From positions 5,217,374-5,281,373 of the forward strand of contig NC_084762.1 of the NCBI RefSeq assembly GCF_028858725.1: a stretch of 64,000 nt of DNA. The letters run 5' to 3'. Source of the DNA: Colius striatus. Its lineage: Eukaryota > Chordata > Aves > Coliiformes > Coliidae. The number at the start of each line of letters is the position of its first letter. The first letter of the stretch is position 1. The position numbers were made by a program, and so were the translations under genes. This document shows, one piece after another, positions 57,601 to 64,000 of the stretch. The notes below the pieces were generated by a model. It searched no databases. It saw only the letters and a program-made list of their open reading frames with translations, and was not told the origin of the DNA.

Positions 57601-60600
57601 CTTGCTTTGTCACTAAGCCAGCAGCATCCTGGAGCATAAAACTATGCTGCTTCTCTTCTGCTTTGCCTAAGCCAGATGGAGCAGGCTATTAGTGCTTGCT
57701 ACGTTATGGCTGCACTGAGCCAGTTCCAGTTCCTGGATTGCTTTGGGAAGTTACCCTCTGTTTCCCAGCTGATGGTGTGGAGAATGCTAGTAAGGCTGCC
57801 ATTTGCAAGAAAGGGTCAAAACAACCCGGTTTTAGCTATAGATGCCAAAATGTCATCTTGGTTAATTATTAGTCTAGCTGGATTCTCCAGTTACTCATTT
57901 GGGTTACTAATGATTGAGTGTTTACTCTTCTGGATGCCTACCCCTTCTTCCATCTTGAGTCTCAGGTGACTTTCAGTCCTGGGAGAATCACCAGGGGAAT
58001 CATACAGGCCTATTTTACGGCCAACAACGTGTAGTCTGTGATGGAGAAACTTTCTAGCAATACTGTGTGCAGTAGCCCTTAGCTTTTTCAGAAGGAACAT
58101 TGCCTTGGATGCAGTTTGTGTGCTGACCATTTGCTCATTTTGGCTGACTTGAACTCCTGTGAATTCCCAATACACTACTGTTCATATAAAATACTCACCC
58201 CAAAAAAGCGGGACGATGTGTGACAGGGAAGGGTGGAAATGAGAGGCTGGGAACAGAGTGGAATCTGCTTCTTTGCTGATACCATGCACTGAACTGTTTG
58301 GGAACTCTGGTGATCCATGGAGGTAGCAGGTTTTATTGGAAAGCTGAGGCTTAGCATTTATGTAGAAGAGCAGTAACATCCTGAGCATGGCATAGTTGTG
58401 TGTATCTTGCTGTGGTAATTGTGATGGATGTGTTTATTACACCATTTTCTGGCTGGTTTAAACGATCTCTGGATATTTATTCTGTCTTTGTGCAAGTACA
58501 AGATTAAATTACAGATCATTATGAAAAATGTCAAATTGTAAATTAAGACAACTTTATTCCTGTGAAAAAGCTTTTTGTTTTCTAACTTCCTCCTCTTTCC
58601 CCACCCTCTCTAACTCCAGATTCAAAGGTGTCTAATTTGTTTATAACTCCTCTAAGTTGATGTTTGTGTGATTGTGTATGAAAGACTCAAGCGATTTGAG
58701 CTTCTTTGTGTGCTAAAGTTTTTCAGAAAGTTGTATACAGCAGAGTTCTTGTTTCAGAATTGTTTATTAGTCTGTAGCTATTAGATGTTCAAAGAGTATT
58801 CTCAGGTTTTTACACCTGAATAATAGCGTTGACTTGAAAGTTTTGTTGCCTAAACCTGGAAAGCTATCAATGTACCTTGTCAGAGCCTTTGGTCCCAGTT
58901 AGCAACTGATGATAGACTTGAACAAAAATCTGTTAAACTCTTGTGACTCTTCAGTTGCTGAAGTGTTGACATTGCAGAGTTAGCTTTCACATTCACATAC
59001 AGCTTGCAGAGTTTAGCAGCTGGTTCCGTGGTTGCACTCAGTGTGAGAGGAAGGGAGCTCCATGCCACAAGCAATCTGCTGCTCAGGGTTGAGATTTGAC
59101 AGGAAGGTGTGTTGAAATTTTGAGGGCATGGAGGGGAACAAGTGACTGCATAAAACAAAATGGCAAATAAGTATTTCTTCAGTCTAGAATGAAGCGTTGA
59201 AAATAATGGGTGAATGTCAAAATGGAAGTAGCTTGTGTGTGTCCAGTAATTACAGAATGTTAAAGGTTGGAGATCCAAAACTTCCAAGTACCATGGCATG
59301 AAATTTGATCAAAATGGATCTATTTAAGGATTTCTTTCAGGACACCCTGACTTTTCACAGCATAACACTATTTTTTTAATACATATTGTTACTGCAGGCA
59401 TTCAGCATTTAGAGAAATGAGAAATGTTGAAGTTCACTGATTTTAGCAGCGTTTGTGGTCATCACTATCACTGTAGGTGGTTGCTGAGCTTCTCATTTTG
59501 ATATTGTTTCAAGAGAAGGCATTAAGAGGAGGAGGCCCTAAAAAAAAGTACATACATCAGGAGGTATTTAGAAATAGAATTTCCTGGTGACTTTGTGACT
59601 GGACAAGCCTCTGGTGAGCTTAGGCTGAAATTTCAGAATTGTGAACATGACCAAAGTCACCGAGGAGTGCACAAACTGATAGGCTGGTAGTAAATCAATG
59701 CTAGACGATATTTGTCACACGTGTTCCAGAAGTATAGAGATCCCATGTCGAGGATCACCCCACTCTGTCTTATACTTGTCCGGAATATTTGCTCTATTAT
59801 GTTTGCCTTCAAGATCTGTGGATGATTGCACCCCAGAGTATGCTGTTGTCAGTTTCTGTAATTAACAAACGTTTCTTTCTTGCAGGGAATCATTAGCAGA
59901 GTGACAGAATCAGTGAAAAACATTGTACCAGGATGGTTACAGAAGTATTTCAATAAAAGCGAAGATGAATGTGTAGATACAAATGAATCCACAAACCAGG
60001 AAGAGAATCCAGTCAACTATCACCATGATTATGCAAATGAAGACACTATAGTGATTGATGGGAGAGTCACGCCTGAATCAGCAAGAATTAATTTAGAAGG
60101 TATGTGAAAAATCATTTAGCATTCTGGCCATCTGTATTTACTCACAGATTTCTACTTCTCAATCTGAATTTCTAAGGGAAGCTGGAAGGAACATTTTGGC
60201 AGAATTGACAAAAAAAAAAACCCCAAAAAACAAATGCCAAAAAACTCCCCCATGCAAAACAAAACCAAAACACCCCAAAAACCCCCCAAATCCCAAGCCA
60301 AACAAACCCAGCAATTGTTTGTGCAACTCTCTGTAACTGTAAACCTAATTGCCAAAAATACTGGAGGTTGTCTTACACAGCTCTTGAAAGTCATCAGTTA
60401 ACATCAGGTAGTCAATTAGCCAGGTGCAAAATATTGATAACATTCATTTGCAAGTGTGCTGGGTTACATTTGCTATTTAAAAGGTCTGGAATGAAAGCCT
60501 TATCTAATTGCCTAAGGTAATAGAATCATTAATTTGTTTTATTGTCTTCCAAACAAAAGAGCAGAGTGCCAGAGGAAAATTCCTTCTCCTGTCCTGATTC

Positions 60601-63600
60601 CCCAGGCCCCACCTCCCCCTGCCTTTGTGCTTCTTCAATCAATCTAGTAAATTTTCATGATAGTTGAATGGAGAACATAGCAACTTGGTTCATGATATTA
60701 TTCTTTTTGAAATACTTGGTAACATGAAGGTATGTGTGTGTGGCCAGCGTGGGGGCTTTGAAAAACCTATTTGGATCCTTGGAAAAGAAGTTTGCCCCCC
60801 CTTTACCATATAAAAGTATGAAATCATAGTTTGAATTTGGTGCTTGTCATTGTTTCTGTAGTTTTCTGTCAATTTGCCTATGCTCTCATTTGAGTTTCTG
60901 TTAGATTAATGGTTTTGTGGACCTGAATTTTGACTAGGAGGTTTTGTCTGAGGACATGTATGTAACCGCTGTGCAGAAAGTCAGTTGCTTCTGTTGTTGA
61001 CAATGAAAAAAATGAGGAAATACCTTTGTCACTAATGTAATCTAATTGTAAATAAGGAGCTTTATTGCTTTCTGTGTAGCTGTAGCTTGAGAGTAAGTTT
61101 GGATAAAGGAATAGAGAAAGTCTTAATGAATGAGGAACATGTGTTTGCTTTCCTGAAAAACTGTGAATGGACCTTTCAGTAAGAACAGCTGCACAGCAAA
61201 CTCTCTAGCTGGAAGAAATGAGGAGCAGATGGACACCCTAGAACCTTTAATAGCTTGTATTGCAGTGTGTGGATGTTGTAGACCAGTGTTTCTTCCTAGA
61301 GTTAATAATAAGCTTTTTAAAATTATCACTGTTACAACTGTAGAAAGCCTGTTTCTTTAGCTCTTAGGAACCCATGTGCTAGAGCCTGTATTCCTTTGCT
61401 TGGCCAGCCTTCAGCCTGATAACACATTCTTTGTGTCAAACAAGACAGTCCTGAAAATCTGTTAGTGTCTTGGAGAACTAATTACTAGTACTGCTGTGGT
61501 TATGAAGATTAAACTAGCTAGTTTAAGCTTCAGTGCAAATACCGAGAGGATAGTGGCTCCGAATTGTGTTCATAACCAGAATTCTTGGGAGAGATTTACA
61601 TGGCTATCAAGCAAGATGTCCATTAATTCAGTTAATGTGTTCAGTTCATGTGTTCAGTTCATGTGCCAAGTTGGAGCTGTGAGACCACCTCTTTCAGAAC
61701 ACTGGATATGTTTACAGAGTCTTTGGTTCATGAGGAAAAAATGCCCACCTTGTGACTGAGGCCACGATGCTTCCTTATCCAATGTGCCAGAATCTCAAAA
61801 GTTAATGGATAAGAGAGAAGGTTTTGCCTGTAGCTTGATACAGTAGAATTTGGGAGGGTGGTTGCTGACACCAAAACAAACACCTCAATCCCTGCAAATA
61901 CATTTTCATGTTATGTATTCACAATAACATCATCTTTGTTACAAGATCATATAAACTGCAGAGTCGTCTGTAACTTGCCATGACATCTCAAATTTTTGAA
62001 AGCTTCTTGCAAGAATTACCAGCAGGAGAGGGAATTTATACAGGTTTGATTTAGTGAAAAACCCAGCGTTAGAGCACTTGAGAACAGGGTTAGAATTTGG
62101 TGTTGTAAAACCTCCTCGTTAACCACTTCTCAATGCAATGTTAATACTTGGTGTTGCGAGCAGCGTGGCTGTTGTAATCAGATGAAACCCTATCTAGGTG
62201 AGGAAGAAGTTAAATTTGGCTTCTCTATTTTTGTGCCCAGAACTTGGCAATAGCATGACTGTTGAAAGAAAACAGGTTTTGTCTTCTTTGAGCTTGTCTA
62301 TAGGGCAGCTAATTGTTTCCCCGGTCGTGTTTAGAACCATCCACGAGTAGATCTGCGTTGAACTTCTCCGATGTGTTAACAAGGCCGTCTCTTCATCGGA
62401 GCCATTTGAACTGTAGCATGCTGGATTCTGCAGTACCACATTGTCAGCCCTCTACGTCATCTTCCCTTGGCGTTGGCAGTCCTGGACTGTCTCTTGTAAA
62501 AGAAATCAAAGATTCTACCTCTCAGCATGATGATGACAACATCTCAACAACCAGTGGTTTCTCCTCTAGAGCATCTGATAAAGGTAACTTTCGTGTTCTC
62601 TAATTGATTTTTTCCAGTAACGTGAACTCCTTTACATTCTTTAATATTCCACATCACTTCAGTGAGTAAAGTAGGTGAATGTCAGCTTTGGATGTTAGAA
62701 TTAAATGGATTTTTTAGTACTTTAGAAATATACAATCCTGTCACCTTTTTAATCATGCTTTGGAATATGTTTATGAGACCCTGATGTTGCAAAGAATTGG
62801 TTCTGATAAACACACTTGTAGATAGGTTATCTGTGACTCTTAAACTGAGACAGTAGGAACTGAAGACCACTTCCAACCTGTTTGACAGACAGGTTGATTG
62901 CCTAGAAGGAAGACTGACTCAGAATATCTGACAACTGGTTAAATGGGAGTAAATACAGGTCACAAATAGAAACACAAAATGTTTTCCTGTGTTTTCACCA
63001 GGAGTCATAAAGGAACTATTCTGACTGAACAAGTTTTGGGCTGCTTTTTTTGCCTTTCTAGGTAGAAAGCCTCAGCTGTCAATATTGCCATATCTTTGCT
63101 GAATTCGATAAGGAATGTGCACCCAAATAAAGGTTGTGCTGATATAGATGGGGACCTAGGTGATCTCACTGAGAAAGGGCAAACAGCAGGTTTGCAGCTT
63201 TTTCTAGACCCCTATATAAACAGGTATTGAGGCACGCTCAGCAAGCCCTCTGGAAAACATATTTTTACAATTCAGAGCCGATGGTGCCAGGGTTTAGCAA
63301 CGTAACCTGAGTTTCCTAAAGCTCTCTGGTGTGTCTCCATAAAACATACATGGAAAATGGTTGGTTCAGCCTTCGGGGAACTTTTCAGATTTGAAACCTG
63401 TATCATCCTTACCTATGCTGGCCTCTAGCCCTTTACCAACATAAAAACAACCTAATACCAGTGTAGATGCACTGGTGTGGATGCAATTCCTTTTTATTTT
63501 ATCGTGAAAGAAGTAACAATAAAATTGCTGTGAGTTGGAAGCATGCTATTAACTTATTGGGCATGCTTTTGAAACATTACTGAAAGGGAACGTATTTGTA

Positions 63601-63982
63601 GTTCTCTGAACAGATTTCAGGTTCTGAGTTGATACTTGGTTTTCATACCATATGTGAAATCGATCTGATTGAAGAAATCTGAAGGTTAGAGTGCTGGAGA
63701 AATGAGTACTTGAGGACTTTGTCACTCTGTAAGACTTATTTTTCTGTTAAAGAACTGTGGATTAAAGAACAAGTGTGATGTTTAATATTAAAGCTCTCTG
63801 TGTACACAAAGCATTTACATACAACACGTGTCGTTTTGACAGATATCACCGTTTCAAAAAATACTTCAGCACCACTGCTCTGGTCCACAGAGGCTGAAAG
63901 ATCTCATTCACTCTCCCAGCATCCTGCAACTAGCTCTAAAAAACCTGCCTTCAATTTATCTGCTTTTGGATCTCCCTCTCCT
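45156..63982 (+). CDS. NUP153: Nucleoporin 153, first four coding exons (partial, continues right)
   Basis: Exons 45156-45266, 59886-60099, 62335-62583 and 63843-63982 join in frame (714 bp, 238 codons), each with GT-AG borders; the donor after 63982 (GTAAGT) shows the gene continues. Exon 1 encodes a poly-Gly start and KIRTRRYH. Exon 2 gives [20 protein letters not shown], the amphipathic-helix region that in vertebrate Nup153 binds the inner nuclear membrane. Exons 3-4 encode [34 protein letters not shown] and [11 protein letters not shown], which closely match human NUP153. The protein anchors the nuclear basket and serves transport; its zinc fingers and FG repeats lie in exons beyond this window. 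The start ATG is the first residue of the family consensus MASG. The first coding intron is 14.6 kb. Confidence 0.97.
45164..45195 (+). repeat. NUP153: GGC trinucleotide repeat in NUP153 exon 1
   Basis: Consecutive GGC codons encode seven glycines right after MASG's serine; after a short interruption (GACGGGATC) three more GGC follow. The tract is likely length-variable and stays in frame. Confidence 0.9.
45879..45894. repeat. (GT)n microsatellite
   Basis: About eight GT units at the 5' end of NUP153 intron 1. Confidence 0.9.
46468..46482. repeat. Poly-G tract of 15
   Basis: An uninterrupted run of 15 G on the plus strand in NUP153 intron 1, outside the CpG island. Length may be unreliable because sequencing often errs on such runs. 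Confidence 0.9.
49015..49618 (+). mobile_element. CR1 LINE, 3' part of ORF2 plus 3' UTR
   Basis: About 600 bp, the longest clear CR1 copy here. The 5' half still reads as the C-terminal end of the CR1 reverse transcriptase ORF ([19 protein letters not shown] and GLEHLS blocks), broken by frameshifts and stops. The 3' half is the usual UTR (AGCTGGAACACGAAAAGTTC; GTGTGACCTGATCTAGGTGG) and ends ACCATTCTATGATTCTGTAA. It is inactive and lies in NUP153 intron 1. Confidence 0.95.
50088..50181 (+). mobile_element. CR1 tail fragment
   Basis: Less than 100 bp of sense-oriented CR1 3' end (CCGATCTAGGTGAACC, GGACTAGATGATCTCTGG, GGTCCCTTCCAACCCTACCA) ending GATTCTATGG, in NUP153 intron 1. Confidence 0.92.
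50481..50558. repeat. 39-bp tandem duplication
   Basis: Two essentially identical head-to-tail copies of a 39-bp unit beginning GAACAATATTAGTCAGTG (50481-50519 and 50520-50558). Copy identity suggests a recent duplication or possibly an assembly artefact. Confidence 0.95.
50860..51590 (+). mobile_element. Old CR1 LINE with remnant of the reverse transcriptase ORF
   Basis: The start encodes a degraded RT block ([11 protein letters not shown], cf. CR1 DF.KAFD.V.H), followed by diverged ORF2 sequence and a 3' end with AGGAAAAACCTTTTAACTGTGAGG, CATCCCTGGAGGTGCTC and GTTGGAATAGGTGACCTGG. It is clearly older than the neighbouring copies, with many indels and stops. Borders are approximate. Confidence 0.75.
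53729..53976 (-). mobile_element. CR1 LINE, 3' end (same subfamily as 3.8 kb)
   Basis: Reverse-oriented CR1 in NUP153 intron 1, from ATCATAGAATCATAGAATGG through GTCTTGAAGACCTCCAAGGA to TTGTGTTCCAGCTTCATCC. It matches the 3.8-kb copy along its length with few differences, so both are relatively young. Confidence 0.95.
53980..59880. other. NUP153 intron 1, right part
   Basis: No additional exon, RNA gene or clear repeat was recognised in these 5.9 kb. Short G or T runs occur (for example about 55,537-55,545 and 56,101-56,108). ORFs such as 57676-57969 (plus) and 58880-59299 (minus) have no family resemblance. Confidence 0.45.
60209..60312. repeat. A/C-rich low-complexity patch
   Basis: Alternating A and C runs (for example AAAACCAAAACACCCCAAAA) about 110 bp after NUP153 exon 2. 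It is similar to the patch at 38.2 kb. Confidence 0.8.
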
Positions 63983-64000
63983 GTAAGTACCACACAGCCT

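Overview
The window is ordinary bird euchromatin. CR1 LINE tails in both orientations, intron-rich genes with GT-AG splice sites, and CpG-island promoters point to an avian nuclear genome; the species cannot be named. Four protein-coding genes were rebuilt exon by exon. In every case the phases join cleanly and the products read as known vertebrate families.

Layout. 1-16.2 kb: mostly anonymous sequence with one CR1 copy; an unidentified stop-free minus-strand frame runs off the left edge (1-557). 16.27-21.2 kb: TMEM14C on the minus strand, four coding exons and a CpG-rich promoter. 22.9-29.7 kb: PAK1IP1 on the minus strand, ten coding exons, 368 residues. 29.3-30.6 kb: a CpG island between PAK1IP1 and the next gene, acting as a head-to-head promoter. 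30.8-39.6 kb: a TRNAU1AP (SECp43)-like gene on the plus strand, the apparent orthologue of mammalian C6orf52, seven coding exons, 259 residues, a single RRM. 39.6-44.1 kb: intergenic with no gene seen. 44.3-45.7 kb: a strong CpG island at the NUP153 promoter. 45.16 kb to the right edge: the first four coding exons of NUP153 on the plus strand, with a 14.6-kb first coding intron rich in CR1; the gene continues beyond the window.

The genes do not form a pathway. TMEM14C is a mitochondrial inner-membrane protein of haem synthesis, PAK1IP1 a nucleolar WD40 ribosome-assembly factor, the SECp43-like protein a probable RNA-binding protein, and NUP153 a nuclear-basket nucleoporin. TMEM14C, PAK1IP1 and the C6orf52 orthologue keep the order and orientation of human 6p24 (as recalled), while direct adjacency to NUP153 does not match human and suggests a rearrangement. 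I found no novel multi-gene system. The most interesting items are the one-RRM SECp43 paralogue, the gene-order junction with NUP153, and the unidentified frame at the left edge.
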